Positions 1-8,888 are shown, counted from the stretch's first letter. The stretch: DNA of 64,000 bases from Thalassospira profundimaris WP0211 (GCF_000300275.1 NZ_AMRN01000005.1:124001-188000), one strand, 5' to 3'. A program made the numbers and translations. Notes: generated by a model not told the origin, from the letters alone.

Positions 1-427
1 TTTCAAGGCCAAGGCGGGCGGCGCGCATGCGGACCTGATCAACGGCTTCCTCGCCCGAGATATAGGCGCATTTATGTTTGGCGGCCATGGCCCCGACGGC
101 CTGCAAAAGGATGGTTGATTTACCAATCCCCGGATCGCCGCCGACCAACAGGGCCGAACCCGGTACAAGCCCGCCGCCGCACGCACGATCGAGTTCGGTG
201 ATGCCGCTTATGATGCGTTTCGGGCTGGCGCTTTCGCCTTCAAGGGCGACGAATTCGATGGTCTTGCCCTTGGCACCCCCGGCAATGCCGCCAGTGGCCT
301 TGGGGCCGCTTTCAACGCGTTCTTCCTCGATGCTGTTCCATTCGCCGCAGCCGTCGCAACGTCCGGTCCATTTGCGGTACTCGGCACCACAGTTCTGGCA
401 GATGAAACGGCTTTGGGTTTTGGCCAC
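1..427 (-). CDS. radA: DNA repair protein RadA, 5' part (cut by window start)
   Basis: RadA is a RecA-like ATPase that helps process recombination intermediates by promoting branch migration. About 142 residues are visible. A C4 zinc finger lies at the N-terminus (CQNC near residue 9, CDGC near residue 26). A Walker A motif, GGDPGIGKST, lies near residues 96-105, followed by an ISGEE stretch. The start is a GTG at 427-425, with a GGAG motif upstream and the conserved KTQSRFICQNCG sequence directly after it. The KNRFG motif and Lon-like domain lie outside the window. The gene is last in the visible run alr-mlaE-mlaF-radA, 57 bp after the ABC ATPase, so co-transcription is plausible. Confidence 0.95.
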   Translation of the reverse strand, partial: MAKTQSRFICQNCGAEYRKWTGRCDGCGEWNSIEEERVESGPKATGGIAGGAKGKTIEFVALEGESASPKRIISGITELDRACGGGLVPGSALLVGGDPGIGKSTILLQAVGAMAAKHKCAYISGEEAVDQVRMRAARLGLE

Positions 428-484
428 AGAATGCTCCGCAGATCAAAGAAGTGTCAGTAAGGGCGAATGTCGGTCAGACAGTGC

Positions 485-1261
485 TCAGAGATGCTTGAGA
501 TCAAGTTCAAGCGGACCTTCGATATCACCGGCAACGAATTGTTGCAAATAGGGGTTATCGGCATCGTCAATATCGGCAACCGGCCCATCCCAGATAATCT
601 TGCCCTGATACAGCATGGCAACCCGATCGGCGATCTTGCGTGCGCTGGCCATATCATGGGTGATGGTCATCGCACTGGCCCCCAGTTCGCGGGTGCATTT
701 GACGATCAGATCGTTGATGACATCGCCCATGATCGGGTCAATGCCGGTGGTCGGTTCGTCAAAGAACAAAATTTCCGGCTCCGTCGCGATGGCGCGTGCG
801 AGGCCGACACGTTTTTGCATGCCGCCCGAAAGTGATGCCGGGGACATTTTGGCGATATCAGCCGCCAGACCGACATCCTCAAGCCTTGCAATGGCAAGAT
901 CGCGGGCCTTGGCAGGTTTCATGCCCTGACCTTCGATCAGGCCAAATGCGACATTTTCCCAAACGGTAAGGGAGTCAAAAAGGGCAGCACCCTGAAACAG
1001 CATGCCGGTCTTTGCCAGCATGGCATCGCGTTCGGCCTGTGATGCGGTGGTCATTTCGACCCCGTCCACCTTGATCGACCCCTGATCCGGGGTAAGAAGG
1101 CCCAGAACGCATTTCAGCGTAACCGACTTGCCGGTGCCCGAACCGCCAATGATGGCAACCGATTCACCCTTGGCGACATCAAGGTCGACACCCTGAAGCA
1201 CCTTTTTCGGGCCAAAGCCCTTGTGAACGTTGCGAAGCGATATCTTGGCTGTGTTGCTCAT
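485..1261 (-). CDS. ABC transporter ATP-binding protein, MlaF type
   Basis: This is the ATPase of an MCE/Mla-type transporter moving phospholipids or related lipids between the membranes. Its 258 residues carry Walker A GGSGTGKS (39-46), signature LSGGMQ (144-149), Walker B ILFFDE (164-169) and an H-loop His near 202. The segment FDSLTVWENVAFGL after the Q-loop is typical of MlaF. It follows the permease gene by 18 bp, forming a two-gene unit. No MlaD (MCE) gene is adjacent, so substrate and direction cannot be read from context. Family assignment is secure, the exact gene symbol is not. Confidence 0.9.
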   Translation of the reverse strand: MSNTAKISLRNVHKGFGPKKVLQGVDLDVAKGESVAIIGGSGTGKSVTLKCVLGLLTPDQGSIKVDGVEMTTASQAERDAMLAKTGMLFQGAALFDSLTVWENVAFGLIEGQGMKPAKARDLAIARLEDVGLAADIAKMSPASLSGGMQKRVGLARAIATEPEILFFDEPTTGIDPIMGDVINDLIVKCTRELGASAMTITHDMASARKIADRVAMLYQGKIIWDGPVADIDDADNPYLQQFVAGDIEGPLELDLKHL

Positions 1262-1279
1262 GATCCTGTCAACCGGCCC

Positions 1280-2053
1280 TTATCGCGTGAAGAACAGTTC
1301 GGTGACGATATAGTTCGAAATCAGGATCAGGATGGAGCTTGAAACAACCGCGTTGGTCGTTGCCTGACCAACACCCTGTGCGCCGCCGCGGGAATGATAC
1401 CCGTGATAGCACCCCATCAGCGTGATGATAAAGCCAAACACGGCGGCCTTCACCAGACCCGAAACCACATCAAGCTGTTCAAGATACTGGAACGTGTTGC
1501 GGATATAGGAGCCGTCATTAAAGCCAAGCTTGTTCACGCCAACCAGATAGCCGCCCATCACCCCGATGATATCGCCGATCAGAACCAGAACGGGCAGGGT
1601 GATCAAACCGGCAATCACACGCGGCACGACCAGATATTTGAACGGATTGGTCGAAAGGGTCACCAGCGCATCGATCTGTTCGGTCACACGCATGGTGCCG
1701 ATTTCTGCGGCAATGGCGGCACCAACACGGCCAGCGACCATGAGGCCAGCCAGCACCGGGCCCAATTCGCGGGTCATGGAAATGACAACCACGGTCGCAA
1801 CCGCACTTTCGGCCGAAAATCGCGAGAACCCGGAATAGGATTGCAGCGCCAGAACCATCCCGGCAAACAGGGTGGTCATGGCGACAACCGGCAACGAGAA
1901 ATAGCCGATTTCACGCATCTGTTTGAAAATCAGGCGGAAATAGATCGGTGGTGTGACCATGTGGCCGATGGTGCGACCCGCAAATACCGTGACGCGACCG
2001 ACAAGGGCCAAAAAGGTCAGAAACATATGGCCAACCGGCGCAAAGATCGGCAT
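1280..2053 (-). CDS. ABC transporter permease, MlaE family
   Basis: This is the integral membrane permease partner of the downstream ATPase in an Mla-type lipid transporter. It has 257 residues with several hydrophobic segments. The family signature region is present: TRELGPVLAGLMVAGRVGA in the middle, then EIGTMRVTEQIDAL, where the EQIDAL coupling motif contacts the ATPase. Length matches the MlaE family (about 250-260 residues). The ATG at 2053 is the first good start and lies 59 bp after the alr stop, so it may be read from the dnaB-alr transcript. Confidence 0.9.
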   Translation of the reverse strand: MPIFAPVGHMFLTFLALVGRVTVFAGRTIGHMVTPPIYFRLIFKQMREIGYFSLPVVAMTTLFAGMVLALQSYSGFSRFSAESAVATVVVISMTRELGPVLAGLMVAGRVGAAIAAEIGTMRVTEQIDALVTLSTNPFKYLVVPRVIAGLITLPVLVLIGDIIGVMGGYLVGVNKLGFNDGSYIRNTFQYLEQLDVVSGLVKAAVFGFIITLMGCYHGYHSRGGAQGVGQATTNAVVSSSILILISNYIVTELFFTR

Positions 2054-2112
2054 CTGTACTTCGAAGTCCCCTGTTATCGACCTGCCGGAATTGTCTGGCT
2101 GGCTATTATGAT

Positions 2113-3234
2113 TTAGCTCTCTGTATAAACCCGCCGGTAGCGATGTCCAAGAGAAGTTAGAATTTCATAACCGATTGTACCAGCAGCAGATGCAACGTCG
2201 TCAACCGTCATCTTGTCATCAAGAAGCGACACCATATCCCCGGCCTTAAGCGTTTTGCCCGGAAGGTCGGTGATATCAACCGTGATCGCATCCATTGAAA
2301 CACGCCCGACATAGGGAACTTCATGCCCCTTGATGATCAGCTTGCCGGAATTGGACAGTGAACGCAGCCAACCATCAGCATACCCGACTGCAAGGGTGGC
2401 GATTTTCGATTTGCGTTTTGCCTGCCAAGTGCCGCCATAACCAACTGTCTGCGGTTCATCGATTTCGCGGACCTGAAGGACTTTGACCTTAAGGTTTACG
2501 ACAGAACGCATCGGGTTGGTGGTTTCCGGCGTCGGGTTGCCCCCCCAAAGGGCGATGCCCGGACGGCAGAATTCAAGATGGTAGTCATCGTTGCGGAAAA
2601 TCGCCGACGAGTTACAGAACCCGCGCGGGGCCGGCGGCAGGCGACGATACCATTTCATGAACAGGTCGTACTGTTCCTTGGTGACCGGGTTTCCGGCCTC
2701 ATCAGCCGCAACCGGGTGGGTCATGTAACCGGCCTTTTCAAACCCATAGAGCAGGGATGAATAGCGGTCGACAAGGTTGCTGACATCAAGTGGGGTCAGG
2801 CCAAGGCGGCTCATGCCGGTATCAAGATGGATAAAGGCCGGGGCCGGACGTTCATATTCGCGGCACAGGTTTGACCAGCGTTCGATCTGTTCAAGATCAT
2901 TCAGAACCGGGATGACGTCATTTTCAATAAAGAATTCCTCGTCACCGGGCAGGACACCGTTCAGAACCGCAATGCGACCACCACCACGCAAAACCGGGAA
3001 CAGTTCGGCGGCTTCGTTGGCTTGTGCCACAAAGAACAGCCGGCATCCCTGCTTTTTCAGGACCGGGACGATGGTTTCGGCGCCAAGACCATAGGCATTC
3101 GCCTTTACCACAGCCGCACAGGTGCGCCCGGTATAGCGTTTGGTCAGGGTTTTATAGTTGTCGGCAACTGCTTTCAGATTGATTTGCAGTTCCGCGCACT
3201 CGGCAGCACGGCCGACGGCGGGAAGAACGGTCAT
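2113..3234 (-). CDS. alr: Alanine racemase
   Basis: PLP-dependent racemase converting L-alanine to D-alanine for peptidoglycan. It has 373 residues, the normal family length. The PLP lysine lies in VVKANAYGLG (K44). The C-terminal domain carries GYADGW, which should hold the catalytic Tyr, and the GRVSMDAITVDIT segment. The short N-terminal lead before the conserved LQINLKAVADNY is unremarkable. The gene lies 49 bp downstream of dnaB on the same strand, a common alphaproteobacterial pair. The family includes broad-specificity racemases, but the dnaB linkage favours the biosynthetic Alr. Confidence 0.93.
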   Translation of the reverse strand: MTVLPAVGRAAECAELQINLKAVADNYKTLTKRYTGRTCAAVVKANAYGLGAETIVPVLKKQGCRLFFVAQANEAAELFPVLRGGGRIAVLNGVLPGDEEFFIENDVIPVLNDLEQIERWSNLCREYERPAPAFIHLDTGMSRLGLTPLDVSNLVDRYSSLLYGFEKAGYMTHPVAADEAGNPVTKEQYDLFMKWYRRLPPAPRGFCNSSAIFRNDDYHLEFCRPGIALWGGNPTPETTNPMRSVVNLKVKVLQVREIDEPQTVGYGGTWQAKRKSKIATLAVGYADGWLRSLSNSGKLIIKGHEVPYVGRVSMDAITVDITDLPGKTLKAGDMVSLLDDKMTVDDVASAAGTIGYEILTSLGHRYRRVYTES

Positions 3235-3283
3235 TCGTAATACCCCGTGGAATCCGTTGGTGGATGGGTGGTTGCCCTATCCT

Positions 3284-4822
3284 CTATTCATATTCTTCTT
3301 CTGTGTGATCAAGATCACCAAACTTGGTGTAGTTCCCGTCAAAGAACAGGCGCACGTTGCCCACCGGGCCGTGACGCTGCTTGGCAACAATAACCTCGGC
3401 AGTGTTGTAAACGTGGTTCAGACGTTCCTGCCACTGCGAATAGCGTTCCCCGAACTTGTCGGTGGCTTCTTCCGGGCGCTGGGCCGGTTCGGCACGTTCG
3501 AGATAGTATTGTTCGCGATAAATGAACATCACGACGTCGGCGTCCTGCTCGATTGAGCCGGACTCACGAAGGTCGGAAAGCTGCGGACGTTTATCTTCGC
3601 GCTGTTCGACCGCACGTGAGAGCTGCGACAGGGCCAGTACCGGAACTTCGAGCTCCTTGGCAATCGCCTTGAGCATACGGGTAATTTCGGAAACTTCCTG
3701 CACGCGGCCATCGCCACGGAAGTTGGTCGGCGGTGCCAGAAGCTGCAGGTAATCGACGACGATCATCGCAAGGCCGTGCTGACGCTTTAGACGGCGGCAA
3801 CGTGTGCGAAGTGTCGATACCGGAAGGGCAGGTGTATCATCGATATAGAGCGGAACGGTATTGAGTTCCTGGGTGGCCAGCAACAGACGTTCGAAATCCT
3901 GTTCGTTCAGGTCACCACGGCGCATGTTATCGCCTGAAACCTCGGCCGCCTGCGACAGAAGTCGTCCGGCAAGCTGTTCGGCCGCCATCTCAAGCGAGAA
4001 TACGGCAATCGCCCCGGTTCGTGTTTCATCGCGGGTGTCTTCGCCCGCCGCGCGGTTCTGATGCGATGCAATGGCAGCGTTAAACGCGATGTTCATCGCA
4101 AGGGCTGTTTTACCCATCGACGGACGACCGGCAAGGATCAGCAAGTCAGACGGGTGCAAACCGCCAAGCTTGCGGTCGATATCGCGCAAGCCCGTGGTCA
4201 CACCGACAACGCGCCCGGCGTTTTTATAGGCGTGATCGATATTCTCATAGGCCTTGGCAAGGGCAGGGCCAAACGCGACAAAGCCCGATTCCGCAGAACC
4301 GGCTGTTGCCAGCGAGAACAGTTTCTGTTCGGCTCTTTCGATCTGGTTGGTAGCGTCGGTATCAAGTTCGTACTGATAGGCTTCGTTGACGACTTCCTCG
4401 CCAAGTTCGATCAGTTCGCGTCGCAGATACAGGTCATAGACCAGCTTGCCATAGTCGCTGGCATTGATCACCGAAACCAGATTGTTTGACAGTTCGGCCA
4501 GATATTGCGCACCACCGATTTCGGCAAGATGTTCATCCTGCTTGAAATAGGCTTTGAGCGTGACCGGGTTGGCCAATTGGCCGCGTTCGATCAGCTTGCC
4601 GCAAGCCTCGAAGATGCGACCGTGACGCCCATCGGCGAAATGTTCCGGGCGCAGAATATCAGACACGCGCTCGTAGGCCGCGTTGTTATTGAGGATCGCG
4701 CCAAGAAGGGCAGCCTCCGCTTCAAAATTGTGCGGCGCCATGCGATCGAGCACCATTTCGGTGTCGGCACCATGGTCCGGTTCAAGCGGGGCAAAAAGGG
4801 CATCTAAATTGGGATCTGTCAT
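3284..4822 (-). CDS. dnaB: Replicative DNA helicase DnaB
   Basis: Hexameric 5'-3' helicase that unwinds DNA at the replication fork. It has 512 residues. The N-terminal DnaB domain (about 30-135) contains NFEAEAALLGAIL. The RecA-like C-terminal domain has Walker A AGRPSMGKTA (231-240), a Walker B segment in MIVVDYLQLL, and the helicase motifs LSQLSRAVEQR and DLRESGSIEQDADVV. No intein interrupts the P-loop, which is a frequent intein site. The ATG at 4822 gives the expected N-terminus. The gene is separated from rplI by about 200 bp containing a terminator, so it probably has its own promoter. Confidence 0.97.
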   Translation of the reverse strand: MTDPNLDALFAPLEPDHGADTEMVLDRMAPHNFEAEAALLGAILNNNAAYERVSDILRPEHFADGRHGRIFEACGKLIERGQLANPVTLKAYFKQDEHLAEIGGAQYLAELSNNLVSVINASDYGKLVYDLYLRRELIELGEEVVNEAYQYELDTDATNQIERAEQKLFSLATAGSAESGFVAFGPALAKAYENIDHAYKNAGRVVGVTTGLRDIDRKLGGLHPSDLLILAGRPSMGKTALAMNIAFNAAIASHQNRAAGEDTRDETRTGAIAVFSLEMAAEQLAGRLLSQAAEVSGDNMRRGDLNEQDFERLLLATQELNTVPLYIDDTPALPVSTLRTRCRRLKRQHGLAMIVVDYLQLLAPPTNFRGDGRVQEVSEITRMLKAIAKELEVPVLALSQLSRAVEQREDKRPQLSDLRESGSIEQDADVVMFIYREQYYLERAEPAQRPEEATDKFGERYSQWQERLNHVYNTAEVIVAKQRHGPVGNVRLFFDGNYTKFGDLDHTEEEYE

Positions 4823-4971
4823 GGGCCGAAAAGGTAGCAGGCATCAGCAAGACCGCAAAGAGCTAATCGGTATAACTCATAGCCGGTATTCCGCCAGCGC
4901 AGAGGTCGCAAATGCCGCAGGCTCCTGAAATGCTTTGAAAAAATCGACGGGCTTTGGCGTTAGGGCAAAAG

Positions 4972-5003
4972 AAAACGGCACATCCCTGCGGATGTGCCGT
5001 TTT
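4972..5003 (-). terminator. Rho-independent terminator downstream of rplI
   Basis: A perfect 14-bp inverted repeat: AAAACGGCACATCC at 4972-4985, a 4-base loop, and GGATGTGCCGTTTT at 4990-5003. On the minus strand it is followed by CTTTTG, giving a T-rich tail. It lies 23 bp past the rplI stop and would end the rpsF-rpsR-DUF2232-rplI transcript before dnaB. Confidence 0.9.
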
Positions 5004-5026
5004 CAAATCGTTCGAAGAACCTGCGA

Positions 5027-5641
5027 TTAAGCGTTGGTTTCTTCTTCGTCAGCTTCGATTGCTTCTGCAAGGTCAGCCGGAACTTCTTCTTCGAAGAGTT
5101 CTTCAGCGGCTTCGAGGGCTTCCTCTTCTTCCGCTTCCATTTCTTCGATGGTGCCAAGAACAGCAGAACCCTTGCGGAGCTGTTCAGCGGCATCTTCTTC
5201 GGAACGTGCAACGTTGGCAGTTACCTCAATGATAACTTCCGGGTGCAGGTTGATACGGACCTGATGCAGACCAAGGGTCTTGATCGGCTGATCAAGAACG
5301 ACCTGGGTACGGGCAACAGTGAAGCCTGCTTCGGTTACTGCGTTTGCGATATCGCGGGCAGTGACCGAACCATAAAGCTGGCCAACGTCGGATGCCTGAC
5401 GAACGACGGTGACTGCGAGTTCACCCATCTTCTCGGAAACAGCTTCTGCTTCCTTACGGCGTTCCAGGTTGTCAGCTTCAAGCTGTGCTTTCTGTGCTTC
5501 GAACACAGAGATGTTTGCTTTGGTTGCACGAAGGGCCATGCCCTGCGGCAGCAAGCGGTTGCGGGCGTGGCCCGGCTTGACAGTGACTACGTCACCCATC
5601 TGACCGAGTTTTTCTACCCGCTGGAGCAGAATAACTTCCAT
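5027..5641 (-). CDS. rplI: 50S ribosomal protein L9
   Basis: L9 binds 23S rRNA near the L1 stalk and helps maintain reading frame. The N-terminus [19 protein letters not shown] is canonical, so the ATG at 5641 is chosen over a GTG one codon upstream. The protein has 204 residues against about 150 in E. coli. The extra sequence is a very acidic C-terminal tail from about residue 150, made mostly of Glu, Ala and Asp. Its start overlaps the DUF2232 stop by one base (TGATG), implying translational coupling. Identity is secure; the role of the tail is unknown. Confidence 0.97.
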   Translation of the reverse strand: MEVILLQRVEKLGQMGDVVTVKPGHARNRLLPQGMALRATKANISVFEAQKAQLEADNLERRKEAEAVSEKMGELAVTVVRQASDVGQLYGSVTARDIANAVTEAGFTVARTQVVLDQPIKTLGLHQVRINLHPEVIIEVTANVARSEEDAAEQLRKGSAVLGTIEEMEAEEEEALEAAEELFEEEVPADLAEAIEADEEETNA

Positions 5642-6579
5642 CACCGATCCTCCTCATTGCTACGGGTCATCGGTTCTTTCCCCCGCAGCCTGATTAAATG
5701 CTCAACAATTCCAAGTCCGGTGATCGCGATAAACGACCAGGTGGACAGAACCGCGACGATGTAAAACACCGTCAGAATTACACGTTTTTGCGGCCATCGG
5801 GCTGCCTGCCCATGCACCAGCGCCAATCCCTGAAACAGGAACGGCACTGCCAGTACCACCGCGACGTTGCGCGCCACATAAGCCAGCGAACCATCGGCAA
5901 AGCCGACCGTAAACCCGGCCAGGGCAAACACAAACAGTGACCAGCCAGGCAAGGCAAAGGTTGCCATATTTGGTGTCGGACGCAGGTTTTTGCCTGCACG
6001 CACCAAAATTGCCTGTGCGATTGCGGCGTTGGCGAACAGCATCAATAGCCAGCTCACCGCTGCAATCGCCGGGAAGTAAGTCTGGAACATACCAATCAGA
6101 CCCTGAACATCGGATGTCATAGGGACACCCATTTCCGAGTACATCTGGCTCAGGAACTTCGCGATGAAGTCCTGAATGTCCACACCTTCCGCCGTCAGTG
6201 TTCCGGTAACGAAGATCATTACCGTCGCGACCATGACGGCCATGGCACTTACGACAATTCCGGAAGGCAGAAAGGCAAGATTGCCGTTTTGATCTTTCCG
6301 GACGACCAGCGCCATGCGGGTCAACAACATCGCCGGTCCGGCAAACACGACCATAAAGACCGTGAAAGGCAGTAATCCCCCCATAAGAATGAGGGCAATA
6401 CATGCGGCAAATGCCGCAACCAGCAGGCGTTTGGGCCCTTGCCACAATCCCGTAAGGAAAAGCGGCAGATGCCCGAAGTATGAAAGCAAAAGAGCAAACG
6501 GATTTCCTGATAGAACCAGCAGGAACAGAACGGCACTGCCAAGTCCGGTCCCAATCGCTATGAGGGTGTCACGTTGCAT
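5641..6579 (-). CDS. DUF2232 multi-pass membrane protein
   Basis: A 312-residue integral membrane protein of the DUF2232 (YybS-like) family, commonly found between rpsR and rplI in alphaproteobacteria. It has about eight hydrophobic segments, for example [18 protein letters not shown] near the N-terminus and [17 protein letters not shown] in the second half. Its biochemical role is not established. Two consecutive ATG codons begin the frame; the second (6579) is preferred because GGGAG lies six bases upstream. The stop overlaps the rplI start by one base, so the two are coupled. Confidence 0.85.
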   Translation of the reverse strand: MQRDTLIAIGTGLGSAVLFLLVLSGNPFALLLSYFGHLPLFLTGLWQGPKRLLVAAFAACIALILMGGLLPFTVFMVVFAGPAMLLTRMALVVRKDQNGNLAFLPSGIVVSAMAVMVATVMIFVTGTLTAEGVDIQDFIAKFLSQMYSEMGVPMTSDVQGLIGMFQTYFPAIAAVSWLLMLFANAAIAQAILVRAGKNLRPTPNMATFALPGWSLFVFALAGFTVGFADGSLAYVARNVAVVLAVPFLFQGLALVHGQAARWPQKRVILTVFYIVAVLSTWSFIAITGLGIVEHLIRLRGKEPMTRSNEEDR

Positions 6580-6595
6580 CATTTACTCCCGGCCC

Positions 6596-6614
6596 GAGAC
6601 CTCAAAAGGGTCTC
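6596..6614 (-). other. Short hairpin between rpsR and DUF2232
   Basis: Six-bp inverted repeat GAGACC (6596-6601) and GGTCTC (6609-6614) in the 47-bp gap after rpsR. It has no clear T-tract on the minus strand. It could modulate expression of the membrane protein relative to the ribosomal genes, or act as an RNA stability element. Function is not shown by sequence. Confidence 0.4.
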
Positions 6615-6626
6615 TTGCCGACTGCC

Positions 6627-6860
6627 TCAGACCTGGTCTGCGTAGGGCAGCAGCGCCAGGAAGCGTGCACGCTTGATGGCTTTCGCCAGTTCGCGCTGCT
6701 TCTTGGCCGAAACCGCAGTGATACGGCTCGGAACGATTTTGCCGCGTTCGGAAACGAAACGCTGCAGCAGTTTGACATCTTTGTAGTCAATCTTCGGCGC
6801 ATCATCACCCGAGAACGGGCAGGTTTTACGACGACGGAAAAACAGACGACGTCCAGCCAT
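6627..6860 (-). CDS. rpsR: 30S ribosomal protein S18
   Basis: S18 binds the central domain of 16S rRNA as a heterodimer with S6. It has 77 residues, normal for the family. Recognisable segments are RRKTCPFS near the N-terminus, [19 protein letters not shown], and [20 protein letters not shown]. It lies 22 bp downstream of rpsF in the same operon, which is nearly universal in bacteria. Confidence 0.98.
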   Translation of the reverse strand: MAGRRLFFRRRKTCPFSGDDAPKIDYKDVKLLQRFVSERGKIVPSRITAVSAKKQRELAKAIKRARFLALLPYADQV

Positions 6861-6882
6861 GATATTATCTCCTCGCTATCTG

Positions 6883-7260
6883 TTAGCCGTTCTGACGGGG
6901 GCCGCCACGGCGATTACCGCCACGACCGCCGCGCTCGTCGCGGTTGCGCAGAATGGCAGACTGTTCTTCTTCGAACTCGTCAACCTTGACAGTCATCTGA
7001 CGCAGAACGTCTTCGTTCAGGCGCATCTGACGCTCGTATTCCGCGATCGCGTCTTTGTCAGCTTCGATCTGGAAGAGAGTATAGTGGCCTTTGCGGTTCT
7101 TTTTGACACGGTATGCCAGGGAACGCAGACCCCAATATTCGGTTTTGGCGATTTTGCCGCCGAGACCTTCGATGGTCTGGGTCAGCTTTTCGTTCAGACT
7201 TTCGACCTGTGCGGTCGAGAAGTCCTGACGTGCGATAAACACGCTTTCGTATTTGCTCAT
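6883..7260 (-). CDS. rpsF: 30S ribosomal protein S6
   Basis: S6 pairs with S18 in the 30S platform. It has 125 residues. The ferredoxin-like core runs from YESVFIARQDFS through IEGLGGKIAKTEYWGLR to KNRKGHYTLFQIEAD. The C-terminus is extended by an RGG/RG-rich tail (RGGRGGNRRGGPRQ), common in alphaproteobacterial S6. It is first in its operon, preceded by a leader with two hairpins. AGGAG-type sequence lies just upstream of the ATG. Confidence 0.98.
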   Translation of the reverse strand: MSKYESVFIARQDFSTAQVESLNEKLTQTIEGLGGKIAKTEYWGLRSLAYRVKKNRKGHYTLFQIEADKDAIAEYERQMRLNEDVLRQMTVKVDEFEEEQSAILRNRDERGGRGGNRRGGPRQNG

Positions 7261-7293
7261 AATACTCCTATTACTCCTTTTGGCTTATCTCTT

Positions 7294-7338
7294 CCTGCAT
7301 GACCTCGTGCCATGCAGGCATAGCCGGACAATCCCGGC
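7294..7338 (-). promoter_or_regulatory. Candidate structured leader of rpsF-rpsR mRNA
   Basis: On the minus strand upstream of rpsF are two hairpins. The first is GCCGG/CCGGC (7323-7338) with a 6-base loop. The second is a perfect 8-bp stem CCTGCATG/CATGCAGG (7294-7318) with a 9-base loop. They end about 34 bp before the rpsF start. Many bacteria autoregulate this operon through an mRNA structure that binds the S6:S18 complex. Whether these hairpins match that motif is inference, not shown. Confidence 0.45.
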
Positions 7339-7700
7339 AAGGAGCCGTGAGACGGCGGAATATACACTTTTCGCCCATGAGTGCAACGCCAAATGCAGCT
7401 TTTTGCCGATTACGGGATAGCGCGATGGCTTTGACAGTATCGGCAGAAACCTGCGTGTTTCTGACTTGGATCTATCATGGGGTGAGTATTGCGGTTTCGG
7501 GATAACCGACATGCACGCGATTGTGAAGGCGGCGTTTGTCGCTGCATTCAATGCATCTTCGGTCTTAAAGCTACAGCAGGCCTTGGTTTTCCATGCTTCT
7601 TCGGCGGTGTCCGTTGGGGATGTGTGGGTGTTGCGTATTGTGCGCTGCGCAACAGCCAGTCCTTCGTAAATGACGCAAAATATGCCATAAACGCGCAAAT

Positions 7701-7740
7701 CGGGTATCAAACCCGAAAGTAACACTATTGTTATAGTGTT
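7701..7740. promoter_or_regulatory. Two adjacent inverted repeats upstream of fabD
   Basis: CGGGT-ATCAA-ACCCG at 7701-7715 is followed by a perfect 8-bp repeat AACACTAT-TGTT-ATAGTGTT at 7721-7740. They could be regulator sites or small hairpins in the rpsF/fabD intergenic region. No T-tract marks them as an intrinsic terminator for a known gene. Confidence 0.4.
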
Positions 7741-7804
7741 ATCGCGACGTGCAGTTTTGGGGCGTAAAAAAATCAAACCAACCGCGCCCATCAGGTTTCA
7801 GTTC

Positions 7805-7832
7805 TTGACAGTGCGCTTGCGCACGCTATCAA
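7805..7832 (+). promoter_or_regulatory. Candidate fabD promoter with palindromic spacer
   Basis: TTGACA (7805-7810) and TATCAA (7827-7832) are separated by 16 bp, a reasonable sigma-70-type promoter about 75 bp upstream of the fabD ATG. The spacer contains the palindrome GTGCGC-TT-GCGCAC (7811-7824), an ideal position for a repressor to block RNA polymerase. Both the promoter and the operator role are inferred from sequence only. Confidence 0.45.
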
Positions 7833-7904
7833 GGGTGGCTCAATTTCAAGGGGCCGGTTTTCGGCACAGTCTTCGTAGAAGCGGACAAGGGTTTATTTAA
7901 TATA

Positions 7905-8846
7905 ATGACACGCGCACTCGTTTTCCCCGGACAGGGGTCGCAAGCGGTAGGTATGGGCAAGGAACTGGCAGACGCATTTCCGGTTGCCCGCGAAGTTTTC
8001 CAGGAAGTTGATGATGCGCTTTCGCAAAAGCTTAGCGCGCTGATGTTTGAAGGTCCGGAAAACGAACTGACCCTGACCGAAAACGCGCAGCCGGCCTTGA
8101 TGGCGGTCAGCCTTGCGGTGACCCGTGTTCTGGAAAAAGAAGGCGGCTTTACCCTGACCGACAAGTGCGACCTTGTTGCCGGTCATTCTCTTGGCGAATA
8201 TTCCGCCCTTGCAGCAGCAGGCACCTTTGCCATTTCGGATGCCGCGCGCCTTTTGAAAATCCGTGGTCAGGCAATGCAGGCCGCCGTTCCGGTCGGTGTT
8301 GGCGCGATGGCAGCCCTTCTTGGTCTTGATTATGTCGACGCGGTCGCGGTTGCCGAAGAAGCAGCACAGGGTGAAGTTTGCACCGCCGCCAATGACAATG
8401 CCAGCGGGCAGGTTGTTGTTTCCGGTCACAAGGCGGCTGTGGAGCGCGCGATTGAGATCGCCAAGGAAAAGGGCGCAAAACGCGCCGTCTTGTTGCCGGT
8501 ATCGGCACCGTTCCATTGTGCCCTGATGCAGCCGGCAGCCGATCGCATGGCAGAGGCGCTTGGCGCTGTGACCATGAATGCACCGGGCAAGCCGGTCGTG
8601 GCCAACGTGACCGCAGAAAAAACTGACGATCCGGAAACCATTCGTAAACTCCTTGTAGAGCAGGTTTGCGGCACAGTGCGCTGGCGTGAGTCGGTTCTTT
8701 ATATGAAAGAACAGGGCATCACCGATCTGGTAGAGATCGGCGCAGGCAAAGTTTTGACCGGCATGGTACGTCGTATTGACCGCGATCTGAGCGGTACGGC
8801 TGTGAATGGTCCGGCAGATATCGAAGCATTCCTCGGCGCTCTGTAA
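7905..8846 (+). CDS. fabD: Malonyl-CoA:ACP transacylase
   Basis: Transfers malonyl from CoA to acyl carrier protein, supplying the extender for type II fatty acid synthesis. It has 313 residues. The N-terminal FPGQGSQAVGMG motif, the nucleophile Ser95 in GHSLGEYSAL, and the histidine segment SAPFHCALM are all present. It starts a plus-strand fatty acid cluster and lies 42 bp before fabG. The Shine-Dalgarno is weak (AAGGG, about 13 bp from the ATG), but the N-terminus MTRALVFPGQG is the expected one. Confidence 0.97.
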   Translation: MTRALVFPGQGSQAVGMGKELADAFPVAREVFQEVDDALSQKLSALMFEGPENELTLTENAQPALMAVSLAVTRVLEKEGGFTLTDKCDLVAGHSLGEYSALAAAGTFAISDAARLLKIRGQAMQAAVPVGVGAMAALLGLDYVDAVAVAEEAAQGEVCTAANDNASGQVVVSGHKAAVERAIEIAKEKGAKRAVLLPVSAPFHCALMQPAADRMAEALGAVTMNAPGKPVVANVTAEKTDDPETIRKLLVEQVCGTVRWRESVLYMKEQGITDLVEIGAGKVLTGMVRRIDRDLSGTAVNGPADIEAFLGAL

Positions 8847-8888
8847 GAGTGTCCGGAACACGAACGAACCCAAAGGGAACGAAAATTT

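Larger units (their letters stand above)
7261..7904. other. Intergenic region between divergent rpsF and fabD
   Basis: This 644-bp stretch separates rpsF (minus) from fabD (plus) and contains no gene I trust; ORFs inside it look compositional. It should hold the promoters of both operons. On the rpsF side are two hairpins (7294-7338). On the fabD side are two small inverted repeats (7701-7715, 7721-7740) and a promoter-like pair with a palindrome in its spacer (7805-7832). Confidence 0.7.

Noticed and set aside
7285-7791. Possible 168-residue gene in the rpsF/fabD gap
   Set aside because: It has no ribosome binding site of note, no recognisable domain, and it runs over the candidate rpsF leader and small inverted repeats.
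7893-8873. Open frame of 326 codons antisense to fabD
   Set aside because: It is a shadow of fabD, rich in Cys, His and Arg in the manner of antisense frames.
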